DNA of 64,000 nucleotides from Epiperipatus broadwayi. Its lineage: Eukaryota > Onychophora > Udeonychophora > Euonychophora > Peripatidae. The notes under the pieces are model-generated. The model worked only from the letters and a program-made list of their open reading frames with translations. It was not told the origin of the DNA and made no database searches. Positions 20,016-32,539 of the stretch are shown piece by piece. Position 1 is the first letter of the stretch, and every line of letters begins with the position of its first letter. The DNA lies in NCBI GenBank assembly GCA_028023455.1, contig JAQFVV010000064.1:434001-498000 (forward strand), in the 5' to 3' direction. Made by a program: the position numbers and the translations under genes.

Positions 20016-21175
20016 TCTTTTGTAATAAAATTAGGATGACTACTTCAGGCAGTATTAATATATATCAAAAACTCAAGTAACAAGAAAGAAATTTAAAGTT
20101 GTAATAAAAAGAGTATAATATAATACTTAAACTGCATGAAAACATAAATTATAAAATATACATTATACAGGCTCTATACTTTTTCTGCTGGCATATTTTT
20201 AATTTAATGTTTTGCTTTGCGTTTGCAAAAATAATACGTTATACCAACATTTCAAACAGTATTTTTATCTTAGGTAATGAGATACCTGCCTCAGATGCTT
20301 ATTTATATTAGCCATTAAAATGACATATAATATTAGAAAAAATGTTTTTATTAAATTGTTAACAAAAAATATGTAAATAGTTTTTTTTTTAAAAAAAAAA
20401 AAAAAACGATATGGGAGTGTTTTTAAAACAAAGAATAAACTTTCTTATTTTTAAACAAAAATATTTCAGTTTTACTCAATTAAGATTTTATTCACTTTTT
20501 TTAAAATAATCTTTTAAAGAATGCAAAATTTAATAGAGTTATCACTGTGATTCTCAACTTGAAATTTCAAAGCAAAATAAGTAAATACGTAACTTTATGT
20601 GTTACTTTCATAAAGAAATTAATTAGGAAAAGAGTTTTTACATTTCTGAAACAATTTTATTTATTTATGTTTTAAACTATATATAGCAATACTTTATGAG
20701 AATAAAAAAAATCTACCTACAGATATTCAAGAATTGTCATATTTATTTATTTATTAGAATTCAAAAAAATAGATTTAAACCTTTTTTTTTTCGCCTTAGA
20801 CTGAAGTCAAAAATATTCAGATTTACATATCTCGAATGTGAATTGCTGAAAATTCAGTTTATTTTACTAAATGTTTGTATTATATAAGAAATTGATTTTC
20901 AATGCATATTTACACAAAGAATTTTACTAGCATACCTGTAACTATAGCACTATATGAACACAATTTTTTTATTGAACATTTAAAGAAATTATTTATAATC
21001 AATACTCAAAATCGGTAAAGAGATTTAGTAATATGATATATTAAAAATACTCTAACATGGGCTTTGAACGTTCCATCATGAGATTTTCAATGAAATTGAA
21101 GGCTGAAGAGTTATGGTTTGGAGTAGTTTGAAACCTATCCATTAAAGTATGAAGATTGGCTATTTTCATATAAAA
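20016..21175. other. AT-rich non-coding stretch with poly(T)-poly(A) junction
   Basis: The only notable sequence is a T10-A16 block at about 20381-20406, which can form a perfect hairpin. No coding signal. Confidence 0.6.
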
Positions 21176-21179
21176 CTGG

Positions 21180-21432
21180 GCACTGATTGTATATATGTGT
21201 GGAGATAGTAATCTAGATCAACTGATGATTGCTGGTTCAGCATGAAATACGTGTATTGGTGATTATTTATCTTTCCAACATGTGTGTGATCAGGTGGGTC
21301 AGCAGTATAAGATGGCACTGAGAGTAGTGGGTCGTGTGACAGTCTGAGTTCGAATCCCACATATATTACATATATAAATGCAGGTTTAAGCCTGTACAAT
21401 GTTTTATATTTACAATAATAAATTATAAAATA
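21180..21432 (+). mobile_element. SINE family C, long copy
   Basis: The block contains ATTGTATATATGTGTGGAG, TCAACTGATGATTGCTGG, a tRNA-like segment GGTGGGTCAGCAGTATAAG with B-box GAGTTCGAATCCC, and a 3' part TGCAGGTTTAAGCCTGTAC. The reverse complement of 55205-55405 matches the first half (TATTGTATATATGTGTGGGAG, TCAACTGATGAATGCTGG, CACATGTGTGTGGTCATG). The three copies define a diverged, dispersed family. Confidence 0.6.
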
Positions 21433-22924
21433 AAGATCAGCTAGCAATTTTGTTAAACGTTATATTTTAATATGTTTTATTTTATTAAAAAAATAAACAT
21501 AATTTATTTTATTTAATATTTTAGCTTATATCCCATGCTTTATTTAATTTATTATTTCAAATAAATACATAAAATATTCTGTTTTAAAAAACAGTTCACC
21601 ATTGGACAAGGCCTCTCCTATAGCTATCATGGTGATACTGTGACCAAAAAGACAATTTTCCTAAGGTTTGCCAATTTCCAGATGGTCAGAAATTTGAGTG
21701 ATTTTCTATCCTTGATTTACTTGCTAACTAACTAAAAATAGCTAGATAGCTATTCTCTTTCAAGATAATTTTATTTGACCTATAAATGATTACAAAAAAA
21801 TAAAAATAAAAAGATAACAAGATTAACTAGACGATAAATGATTTGGAGGGTTCCCCATGGACTAGATATCTGACAAAAATATTCTAAGCCTCAAAGATGA
21901 TTTTTATTTGACTTGGAGACAAGAACTTTTTAAAATAAGTTTGTAATAGAAATCCAATAATTTTAAATAGAGCAGTTTCTTAGGCTTTTCTCAGAATGGA
22001 TTGACGCAGTCAGCATAACACATAGAGCATTTTAGAGTTAAATTTTAAAATGCATATTTTTCATTTATTGTTTATTTGACTTTCGTTAATTATTATTTCA
22101 GGAGGAAAGTCATTTCTTGCAAACACTGGCACTACTATTTTAATATATATATATAGAATTATCGTTTAAAAAATTGCAGTTATACAGGGTTTGTTAATTA
22201 AAAAATTACGCATTTTATTTACTCAGAATATTACTGTTTATTAGAATAATTATTTATTATTTATCTAAGATTTTTAAATTTTTAACAAAAAATATACAAA
22301 CGTTTATGCATAGTACAAATCTATAGTACTGCATTCGTTTATTTGCAAGAAAAATCATGAATTTAGGGAGCATATTGCTCTCAGTATATAGATTATATAT
22401 ATATTCTTATTCGTCTGTCTCATCTAGATCATGACGCTATGGACAGTTTTATATGTGTGATAAATTAGAACATTTCAGTTTACTGCCGTTTGTGTTTCGT
22501 CTTAAGCTGTTTATTTCTCTATTTATTACTTTTCATTGTCTTATATAGATTTACCGATTTTAAAATACTTTTTTTTTTTACAATGACCATTCATATAAAT
22601 ATAAAGCATATAACATAAAAGTAAAATACTACTTGTTGAAAAGTTTACAAAATGTAAAATACAATGGCATTTTTTTGAATTTTAATGTACAATAAATTAT
22701 TTCACAGACAAATTATAGGTATAAGTGCAAATATTTTTAATATGTTTTTTCAATTATCTAAATTAGTACTATGAAAAATCAAACGTGGTCGTTTATTATA
22801 TTGAAAGTGATAATGTATATTGAATTATCAATTCAATATGATGAAACAAGGATAAACACTGTTTCTTAATATGTATGTCTATAAAATCACTGCATAATTC
22901 AATTTTTTAATTGGGTAATAGCCT
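21433..22924. other. AT-rich non-coding stretch
   Basis: No gene or repeat family that I can support; short poly-T and TA runs only. Confidence 0.6.
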
Positions 22925-23610
22925 GAAATCCGGGCATGACCACTTGGGGCATTGTTTACATGTCAAAACACATAAAAATGCCATTTCAGTGGCCACCGCT
23001 GGCCTTACAGGCTAATACAACATTTCATATTGTATTAACCCATTAGCTAGGACACTACATGACATTGCACAAAAATATTACGGCCTGTTTTGTGCTTCAA
23101 AACTATTTATGCGTATTCGTTCTATTCATAGCTGATTACCGTATCACTTGAGGGTGTTTAAATTTCAAGGTGGTACCAGTTTTTCAAATCTCTGTAATAG
23201 AGTAATGTCATTTCTATTTAAATAATGTTGTTAATTCTTAATAATTGTCATATGGTCCCCACCCTTTCCTAAAAACATGTTAATATGTAAAAAATTGGCA
23301 AAGGGTACATTTGACCACGCTTCGACAAATGCTCACGCACTAAGTCACATTTCTGCATGGAAAATAGACGAGACCAATAACATGTCTGAGAAGTACGTGC
23401 AATTTGTACACTTTTCACAAATGTTGAGTACAACAGAAAGGTGAGGGAGACTGTGTTCTTTTTTCAGGCACATAATGTCCTCCCAAATACCAGACTGTTT
23501 GATTATTACAGCAATAAAATAATAAATCGCTTCAAAAAGTCCAAAGTTTGTGTACTTTTTTTTTATTTCATTAGAAATTGACAAGTATTTGGATGATGTT
23601 CTGTTTTCAG
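22925..23610. other. Less AT-rich anonymous patch
   Basis: Base composition departs sharply from the flanks: CCGGGCATGACCACTTGGGG, CAGTGGCCACCGCTGGCC, GACCACGCTTCGACAAATGC. A minus-strand frame 23345-23584 (79 codons, containing SGIWEDIMCLKKEHSLPH) is open but has no recognisable domain. It could be a piece of an unidentified DNA transposon or of a host region; I see no terminal repeats. Confidence 0.4.
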
Positions 23611-23611
23611 C

Positions 23612-24345
23612 GGGGTTAAAAGAAATGACTACTTTTTGTTAATAATATCAAAGTAGGAACTCCAACCCCCCCCCCACCAAAGCAGTTTATTGTAGAAGCC
23701 AAAACAAAAAAGAAAAAGATAATTCAAAAGCAATATAAATAAAAGTCAAAAGGTTTGAGAAAAAGTTGTTGAAAATCAACAAAAAATATTGACTTTTTGT
23801 TACAATTACTTTTCTGAATATGGGGATCGGAGTTTGAAAACACTTTTTTACCCCCAAAAAACACAAAACTTACTTTCGATTTAATAAGAAGATAAAAACA
23901 ATTTTGTCAACCAAAAAAGAATGGTCGAAAAAAATTTGAAACAATTGCCAAATAATTGCATTCTATTTCAAACAAGGTTGGGGTTAAAATAAATGACTCT
24001 TTTGGTGTACTTTTTGTTAATAATAACAGTATGTAAAGGCCCCCAAAAAGTAAGCTGTTTATTGTAGAAGCAAAAAAAAAAAAAAGAAAAGGCTAATTCA
24101 AATGAAATATAAATAAAAGTCAAAAGTAAAAAAAAAAGATCTTGACTTTTTGTTACAATTCTTGATGTGAGGGTGGGTGTTTCTAAACAATTTTTCAACT
24201 CCCAACAACACTAAAGTTTCTTTCGATTTCATAATAAGAATAAAAACAATTTAGTCAAGCAAAAAAAGAAAAGGTAGAATAAAGTCTAAACAAGTCCCAA
24301 ATAATTGTATTCTATTTTTTTGGTGATGGGATTAAAACAAATTTT
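23612..24345. repeat. Two-copy tandem repeat of about 360 bp
   Basis: Copies at about 23612-23975 and 23976-24340 share GGGGTTAAAATAAATGACT, TTTTTGTTAATAATA, AGCTGTTTATTGTAGAAGC, TTGACTTTTTGTTACAATT, TCGATTT and CCAAATAATTG..TTCTATTT in the same order. A third copy starts at 24336 (GGGATTAAAACAAA) and breaks off. Long A runs separate the blocks. Confidence 0.75.
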
Positions 24346-24860
24346 TGGACGTTTGAAATGGTCCAAAGTTTTAAAATCATCAAAATAAAAGGTACGCAAA
24401 ATTAAATTAGCAAAATTTGTTTGAATAAAGAAAAATGTCAGGTTAAAAAAAAAAAAACAACAACGAAAATGAATATAAAAATTTGTTTAATAATAAAGAA
24501 ATCATGTTATAAATAAAATAAAAATTTGTTTAATCAATAAAAAAAAATCATGTTGTATTAAAAAAAAAAAGTTGCGGCCCGGTAACATTATATTTTATTG
24601 ATTTTGTCTAGCATCAATGCTCCAAGCAGCCGTGCCCAGATTTCAGTCGATTACCTTTAATTGTAATAAAAAATATCATAAACCACATTTTGTTTACAAA
24701 AACATATAAAAATTGTAAGAGACAGAATACAAATACAATTAAAGGAATTGTCCAATAACATTCAACTTAACATCTACTAAAATGTAATGTATAGTTTGAT
24801 TTATAAAAATATTACAGCTCAGTTTATGAGAATAATGCTCTGTGTTTGTTTTGTAATAAA
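24346..24860. other. Non-coding stretch with a small duplication
   Basis: AAAAATTTGTTTAAT...AAATCATGTT occurs twice at 24476-24560. A short GC patch GTTGCGGCCCGGTAACATTA lies at 24571-24590. No gene. Confidence 0.5.
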
Positions 24861-25285
24861 GTATCTTATTGGATACAGAACTTGATTAAATTGATGTTGC
24901 ATTTGACAGACAAGTTTTCCATGAAGACAAGTCAAACTTAAATAGCATTGGTATTAATTAATATAGAGATAACCATTGCATTAAATGCTTAAAGAACAAA
25001 GTGATGAATGATTTGCATTATAAATACATAATAAACTTAGTCATAATAGTATAAAGCAAGGTAGGAGCTCTAATATACCTAATATAATTCATGGATATAT
25101 ATATGCAATTAATTATCGGGATAAGCCACCATAATAACATACAAGTCGACTCACCAACACCCATAGCAAAGATATTTAATAAAGATCAAATTAATAAAAT
25201 ACACCAGGATTAATGGAAGGTTAGACTTGAGATCAGTAATATAATATAAACTCTTCTCAACACATCAAATATATCAATGGAGTCT
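24860..25285 (+). repeat. Dispersed repeat D, copy 1
   Basis: Diverged direct repeat of 26190-26640. Both contain AAGTTTT..ATGAAGACAAGT, GATAACCATTGCATTAAATG / GATAACAATTGCAATAAATG, AATTAATTATC.GGATAAGC, ACAAGT.GACTCACC and AGATCAATTAATAAAATACA-like segments in the same order. Family unknown; it could be a long terminal repeat or a duplicated segment. Confidence 0.6.
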
Positions 25286-25515
25286 AGACTTTCTCCCTAT
25301 TTTAGGTCACCATAAAATATTCAAAGCTACTGGAGATGTACCCATAGCAAAATAAGATAATTTTACTAGTGTGGAAACACCAATACCCAATTAACCATAC
25401 AAAGCTATTTCTTTTGATATTTTGCATGGTAGATGAGATTAGAAACTTTATTGTTGATATAGGATGAACAGCATTCCATTTTGTATTAATTCTATAAGCT
25501 ATTAAAATATTGGAA

Positions 25516-25516
<1 letters not shown>

Positions 25517-25589
<73 letters not shown>
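25517..25589. repeat. (TA)n microsatellite
   Basis: About 35 TA units with one CATAT interruption, directly before the RTE fragment. Open frames through it are repeat artefacts. Confidence 0.95.
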
Positions 25590-25590
<1 letters not shown>

Positions 25591-25975
25591 AGCAATACAG
25601 AGACTTCAGACCACCCAAAGAAGTATGGCAAGATGCATGTTAGAAGTAACAAGAAGAGATTGAAAATGCAATATATGGGTAAGGGAACAAGCAGGTATTA
25701 CTGACCTTCTTGAAAAAATTAAAAGACTGAAGTTGAGTTGGTCTGGACATATGCTAGAAGAGATGATAATAGATGGACAATTGAAATATTAAACTGGATT
25801 CTAAGAGATTATAAAAGGCCCAAAAAGAGAATACATGTGAGATGGATGGATGAAATAAGAAAGTGTTCAGGGGTGATGTGGAGAAGAGAAGCTAAAGATC
25901 AGAGAATATGGATTGAACTTGGAGAGACCTTTATCATGCAGTGTATTTATAATGTTTGATGATGATGATGATATA
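25590..25975 (+). pseudogene. RTE-like LINE, 3' end
   Basis: The plus strand encodes the C-terminal region typical of RTE-type LINE ORFs: YARRDDNRWTIEILNW, KRPKKRIHVRWMDEIRK and WRREAKDQRIWIELGETF. It is preceded in another frame by a stretch like SNTETSDHPKKYGKMHVRSN. It ends in a (GAT)n run GATGATGATGATG, and RTE elements often end in such short tandem repeats. Several frameshifts make it non-functional, and the RT core is absent (5' truncation). Confidence 0.8.
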
Positions 25976-26189
25976 TGTATAGTAAAATATATAATCTGAA
26001 CCAATTGTTTAAATATGGCAATAAAATTATGCATGTTTGATTATGAGTAAGAACTTACATATGGTTGTGCTACTCTTCAATTAATCTAGTAAATACTAAC
26101 AAATAATAAACCAATATCAACATTGGAATTAGTTTATTGTTATGTACGAATTGATAAAATTATTGTTATGACTTGCAACTTAACATCAA

Positions 26190-26640
26190 GATTCATAAAA
26201 AGGGATCAACAAATATCCACTTGACCTGCAAGTTTTTTTTATGAAGACAAGTAAATTCAGATAATATTGATATCAATTAGCATTAAGATAACAATTGCAA
26301 TAAATGTTTAAAAGGCAAATCAATGGGTAGTCTACATATAATATCAGTATATAAGAAATATACACATAAAATATAAATCAAGATAGTGGCAGTAATGTAT
26401 TTAATATCATTTCATATATAATCAATACATATGCATATAATTAATTATCAGGATAAGCTTAATTAATACAATACAAGTTGACTCACCCTCATCTATTGCA
26501 AAGATGCTTAATGAAGAGCAGATTAGTAAAATACATCAGAATTCATCGAAGGCTACACTTAAGATCAATAATTTACAGTAAACTAAATATCTCTAACTTC
26601 TCAATATTTCAAATTTGTCAAGTGCAGAAAAGCCAAATCT
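26190..26640 (+). repeat. Dispersed repeat D, copy 2
   Basis: Partner of 24860-25285. The two copies lie about 1.33 kb apart in direct orientation and flank the RTE fragment. Confidence 0.6.
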
Positions 26641-28660
26641 CACATGTAAAATGAATAATTCCATGGTCATTAAATATCTTTATGCACTATAATATTTACC
26701 TAATAATAATCAAATATACACATATTAACATGTTCAATTTTCCAGGTGTTCAAGCAGCATTTGAGTTTTATAAAAGTAAAATTTGCATTTTTCGCCCTCT
26801 GCTGAGAATTTTGTGAAGCTTTTTTTTTACATTCATGTATATTTATTTTCTAATATAATACAAAAACATCAAAAGATGGTAGGAAAATCAAATATCTCAA
26901 GTTTCACTGATGATGAGTAATCATATATTTCATGCTCTTAAACTTTGCAAGATTACTTTGAGAAAATATTGTGATCATTGAGAAAATATTATGATGGTAT
27001 AAAAACTAAATTGTTTGGAAAGTTTATAATTTTATTTGTAATGTAACCATATAATTATTAAAAATCAAAAATAAATTTTATTACATACTTAATTTTTACA
27101 GAAATTTTTTTTAAATATAAAAAAATATATTATTCTGAATTTTGTTATCATAGAGATTATAGTGGCAAAAAAACATAATGTCTAGAAATTAGATCACTCG
27201 GCAGATTGTTATAATATCTAGCGATATCATAAAAATTATGAAAATTTTTTAAACTTTTAAAGCAAAAATTGATGGAATTAGTAGTTATTAAAAATAATTT
27301 ATTCATATTTTTAAAATAAACATCAAACAAAGATTTCATTTGTTTTGCAAATTGAATCAGTTCCATCTGAAATTTCATGATCTGATAGCACTTTGTTTTG
27401 ATTAAAATCTAACTTTTAAAATAATTCTGAAATCAAATGTGCTTTTTAAAAATTAATTTAATTTCTAAACAAAAATATCTATCAAAGAGTTTGAATTTAT
27501 TATATTCTGGTAAATAATAATGGTTTAATATCAAAATGAAAGTTGAAAGCTTAAATCTACTGAGATCAAAGAAGGTAGTGGGAAAATGAAGCAGTTAAGT
27601 TATATACAATTTATATAATTTGAATTTTATTATTTCAGTTTGTCATAGATAATGATGTTAAAATATTGAATAAGTTTACCAGAATAAAAGTAAATCACTA
27701 ATTTAAATCATTCATTCAACAATTCAAACTTAGATAAAATAAAACATCATTTTACTTGTTTCTTTAATTAACAACCAACATGCACATATATCTGATATAC
27801 TTCATATTTAATAATTATTACAGATCCTATAATGATTAAATAAAAAGAAAATAAATAATAATTATAGAGAGAATCTATATGAGGAACATTTTGTTTTTTA
27901 ATTTTTTTAAAAAAACTATAATCTAGATTTATAAGTTGTTTTTATTTTATTACTTAATTCAGTTGATGTTTTTAAATGATAATTTATTAGGAAATTCCAG
28001 CAGAAGTAATAAATAAGAACTTCCATTTAATAGCAATATTCATTTTCAGGTCTATAATAATTTTGATGATAATATGGCAGTATATATTGCAAGGATATCC
28101 ATTTATAGCAGCGAATGATGGTTTTGAAAAAGATTAATATTAATTACTCAAAGGATTGGGTCAATTGAAACTATCATTACATATCTACAATTCATCTTCT
28201 GAGAAGAAATAGTGATGAAGTTAGCAATACATCAGGAATATTTTATGAACCAGAATTTTCTAAAATGAATAGAGAGAGAATTCTTATTTACACTTGGCTT
28301 GTAAATTTTTTATAAAGATATCCTTTCAGCATTCCATTGAAATAATAAATTATTTTCTAGTTTCCAATTCAAATATTTAATGAACCAAGAATTAATATCA
28401 ATCAGTTCTATAGCCCAATCTTTCTACAATGGTAAAAATTCGCTCTCAAATTTTACATTGAAAAAAATGATTTTATTTAAACAAAAGATGCATTTAAATT
28501 CCATCCATGCATTCTTAAATTAAAACCTTTTATTTTATTTTTCTTGAAAGTTAGTTCTAAGATTATAGTTTTAAAGTACTTTTTAAATTAAAATACTTTT
28601 GGCACATTCATTAGTATGTGTTATTTAAATTATAAAATTTTTATGAAATAAAATTTCTTT
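26641..28660. other. AT-rich non-coding stretch
   Basis: No supported feature. An open 51-nt interval after TTATTTCAG at 27640 precedes GTAAAT, but in a different phase from the micro-exon candidates, and I do not call it. Confidence 0.6.
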
Positions 28661-28666
28661 TACATA

Positions 28667-28726
<60 letters not shown>
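28661..28726. repeat. (TA)n microsatellite
   Basis: About 30 TA units with one TG interruption near its start. Confidence 0.95.
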
Positions 28727-28727
<1 letters not shown>

Positions 28728-30239
28728 TAATGTAGTATCAATTTAGTATACATATACATGTTGTATAGGGCATTCAATTGCATATTAATATATCCGTAGT
28801 GATTTTAACTCATAGTGTTAATTAATATTTTATTAATAATAAAGTAAATGTATTTTTTTGATAAATGGTACTTTCCTATGCACAGAATATATTAAAAAAA
28901 CTATAATTTTTAATATAATATAATATAAATAAATATGAAATAATTATAATCTTCAATAGCATATACTGAATATTGCAGTCATGCTTTAATCAACACAACT
29001 ACAATATGTATCACATACTCGTATAAGATTTCAAATACATTAATTTCATATATATACATATATATATAATAAGGTATCTATTTTGGCATTATCCTATCTT
29101 GCAAAAGATCTAATTAGTTTCAATTAAGCTCACATATTTTTAATTTTATACCAGCCCCCCTCTCATCTATTTTAGCATCATCTCATACTAGTTGTAATCT
29201 ATATGATTGTAAATTTAAATACTCCTTTGCAAACAATTGCAACTATATTTTTTTGTTACATTTTGAGACAAATGTAATTAAATTTACTGTAATTAATGGT
29301 AAAAATAATAATTAGAAAATTTATTCAATAAACATCTTATTATAAAATGGAAACTGATTATTTAAAAAACTGTTAAATAAATACCATTAATTAAATTAAA
29401 TTTATTTCTTTATTTTTGCAAATTTATTCTTATACTTGTTAAATATTTTATAGAAATAATTTAATATTTATTAAAAATAATGTTTATAAAAAATCAAATG
29501 TAAAATTATCTATATTGTAACCCTTGTCATAGAAATGCAAAGGCTATATTATAATACTTTGAAAAGAATGTGTGTATGTTCACTTATGCACATATATATA
29601 TATGTGATTGATGTAAAGAAAGGAACAGTGAAATATTAAGATGTATAAAATTGTTACGGAAATAAAGATTATTTATTTTGTAAATGTGCTTGGATATATT
29701 TAATTAATATCCCCTTTATTAGAAAAATATGTTACCTTAGAAATTCATTTAGAGGTCAGTCCCAAAGGCTGTAGATGAAGCAAAAGGAGTCTGTATGCAA
29801 ATGAAGCTTGTGGTATACTAATGAAATATATTTTTTCACTTGCTCTAGCTTGTTGATGTTAAAGAAGAGAAATAAAGTAGCTAAAAACATTAAACTAAAA
29901 AGAATGTGATGATTTGCAATTATTTAAATTTACTAGCTCATAAACAAGTTATGAAAATATTTATTACATTAGGATACTTTTCAGATATGGGTCATTAGAA
30001 GAAATGGAATAGCACATTGGTTCCTATCCTAAGCATATTGCCCAGTTCTTCACACCAACTATCATAAGCAGCTAGTTAAGAAATAAACTGAATTATGCAG
30101 ATAAATTCTGAAAAATGTTATTTAATTAAAAGATAATACACTAATACTAAGCATAAATGTGTTCAACCCTTGATTGATTAGTAATAATACTAATCTCATT
30201 CAGAGAAGAAAATATATTTAAAAGAAGATGAGCGAATTC
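28727..30239. other. AT-rich non-coding stretch
   Basis: Nothing recognisable; CATATATATA runs near 29050 and 29590. Confidence 0.6.
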
Positions 30240-30311
30240 AATGACTAAAATGGTAAATATTCTGAACCACAGAAATTTCTGGGATTTAATATTTCAAAAT
30301 CGCAATCAGCA

Positions 30312-30692
30312 ATGTCTAAAGAACTTCAGGCAAAAATCCTCCAGTCCACAGAACAGATCACTAAGACCCTCTCAAAGATATACCTTTCGCTCTATGGTAA
30401 GGTTTCACTGCTAAATATAAAGATTTACAGCAAAATTGCATACTACCTGCCAATGATGAATGCAAATAAAACATTCATCAAGAAAATTGAGCAATATTGC
30501 TCAAGATTATTATGGAAAGGGCAAACTGTTTCCATCAGCATGAGAAACATGCAGGAAAACAAAAGATTAAATGGAATGTCACTACATTCCATCACTTCAA
30601 TAAACTATCAGAAATCACACACTCTGATTTATAATCTAGTTCAAAAGTATGGCCATGTCCAGATCCCACCCCAAAAAATTAAGCTGACTTGA
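30312..30692 (+). pseudogene. LINE ORF2 fragment, post-RT region
   Basis: Contains LSLYGKVSLLNIKIYSKIAY and FIKKIEQYCSRLLWKG, the LSL.GK...lN....K..Y / F...LW.G pattern seen after the RT domain in L1- and Tx1-type ORF2. The frame ends at a TGA at 30690-30692, and homology resumes in another frame 20 bp later, so the gene is broken here. Confidence 0.7.
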
Positions 30693-30711
30693 CCACCTAA
30701 TCCTGTCAACA

Positions 30712-31311
30712 ATGCAACAAAATATAAATGCCCATAACAACTATCAAAGCAAGATCAAGCTGTGGGATGCCCATCACATCCTAAAACAAAATAATCAAAT
30801 CTCTACTACAAAATTAGGAATAACTAATCACAAGCTGATTACCCTATTCAAGTATTGGTCTCTAGAACCAAAATACTTAGATTACTTACTTAAAATTAAT
30901 CTGGATGCCATGCCGGTCAACTGGTTCCTCAGATATAAAAGATCTATCACCAAATTCCAATCAATTAGCCACAGCTGTGGTAGGGATGAGGAAACATTTG
31001 ACCACATAATTAAAACATGCATGGGTCTAGGTAATATTAAAACAATAATATTTAACAATTCAAAGATAGATTACTACAAAATACTTAATATAAAAGAATG
31101 CATTCGTGGAAGAGATATTCCTACAATCAGGCTGTCAATTTACATCACCTATGCCATTTGGATTGTAAGGTGCAAGGGACAATACCAACATCCCAAGCCA
31201 GATGAAAACTCATTATTTATTCAGAGCATAGAGAAAATTAAACAAAGAGACAAAACTCTTGCCACAACATTCATTTTTCATGAGACATGGAAGCTATATC
31301 AGACTCTCTAA
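30712..31311 (+). pseudogene. LINE ORF2 fragment, C-terminal zinc-knuckle region
   Basis: 199 codons are open. KLWDAHHILKQNNQ and KYWSLEPKYLDYLLKIN precede SHSCGRDEETFDHIIKTC, a C-x(n)-E-x-x-x-H-x(4)-C arrangement. This matches the CCHC-type motif near the C-terminus of L1/Tx1-type ORF2 proteins. The unusually long open frame suggests fairly recent loss of function. Confidence 0.7.
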
Positions 31312-31470
31312 TAAAGTTAACAAAGAACTTAACCACTAAATACCTAACCCTGTTTAACTCAATAATGTTAGTTCCATAACTCATCTAATATTGTAATTGT
31401 TCATTATCCATATTTGTAATATATCACCCATATTAATTAGTTTAATAAATGTTTTGAGAAAAGAAAGGAA

Positions 31471-32205
31471 ATTCAATATTGTTTTTTTAATATTTTTAAA
31501 AAAAAAGAGAAAATAATAACGGAATTTTAAAAATAAAATATTTAAGGATTGAATTACGCATCAATTCACCTATATAAATATGAATACATATGTGAACGGT
31601 TCTAATAAAGAATTCTAGAAAATAAAAGAAATAAACTTTTGATTATGATATCCAACTTGCTACAAATAATTCTATTTATTTTATTTACTTTTATTACACT
31701 AATAAATTATTTATTAATCTCTTTGTTTGTTATTTTTTATACATAATAAAAGCAAGTACTGTTATAATACCATTTTTTGAATAAAATATCCGGAATAAAA
31801 AAAAATATGGCAACATATGATTCTGAGAAAGAAAAGTTCTCACAGCTCTGACAATATGCATCCCAATGAGTGAAGTGTCTGGATGTTACAGTGATAAAAA
31901 CAATTGATAACAAGTAATAGTATTATTGTAAATAATTTTAAGTAAAGATTTTCATTTAAGATTTTCTGCTTAGTGTTTCAATAAATAAAAACACAAACAA
32001 AATAAAATACAATAAAGCAATTCTAATGATAAAAATATTATTATTCTGAATTAATTCTATTTTATTCATAGGATTTATGAATAAATGTTTCTATATTTGT
32101 CACATATTATTGGTGAGGATTTAAAACTGAAATATACCATTAAACATTATACTAATAAAAATAATATCATAAATACCAATATAATTGGCTGAATACTGTC
32201 AAATA
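31471..32205. other. AT-rich non-coding stretch
   Basis: No supported feature. If the PBS-like site at 32237 is real, the end of its LTR lies in the last part of this stretch, but I cannot find the LTR start. Confidence 0.5.
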
Positions 32206-32217
32206 ATTACTTGTACT

Positions 32218-32262
32218 CTGGTTACCATTACATAATTTGTGCCCAATATGGGGTTCAAACAT
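32218..32262 (+). other. Degenerate LTR-end and tRNA-Lys PBS-like site
   Basis: TGGTTACCATTACATAA is followed by TTTGTGCCCAATATGGGGTT and CAAAC. This parallels GGTTACATTTGGCGCCCAAC / GTGGGGCTCGAAC at 653-685 with a handful of transitions. Like that site, it extends past 18 nt into the T-loop (GGTTCAAAC against GGCTCGAAC). Decay makes this less certain than the first PBS. Confidence 0.5.
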
Positions 32263-32539
32263 CATTTTTCTGATAAAGAAGATTGACAGATGACTGTGTG
32301 TGTTATATATGTATAAAATGAGGAGAAATGTTTTTTTGGAAGAATATGAAATTAAAAGACAATATCTAGTTAAAAAAGATAGATCTGGATATCATTATGA
32401 TTATTTTATTCAAATTATCACAATTTATTTTAGGAGAGGGATCATAAGGTATATTCCTTTGAGACATCTTTACCTTCCAATGATTAGTATCTTTATTATT
32501 ATTTCTTCCAAGATAGAATATGGTATTAATTGAAGCTTC

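Larger units (their letters stand above)
30240..31470 (+). mobile_element. L1/Tx1-like LINE, 5'-truncated 3' half
   Basis: Two open blocks in different frames give the C-terminal part of a LINE ORF2: RT-thumb-like segments, then a Cys/His-containing C-terminus and a short A-rich 3' end. No RT palm motifs are present, so the copy is 5' truncated, as is usual for LINEs. Confidence 0.7.

Noticed and set aside
25302-25704. Frames rich in YIYIYI around 25.5 kb, also at 62794-63000
   Set aside because: Translation of TA microsatellites.
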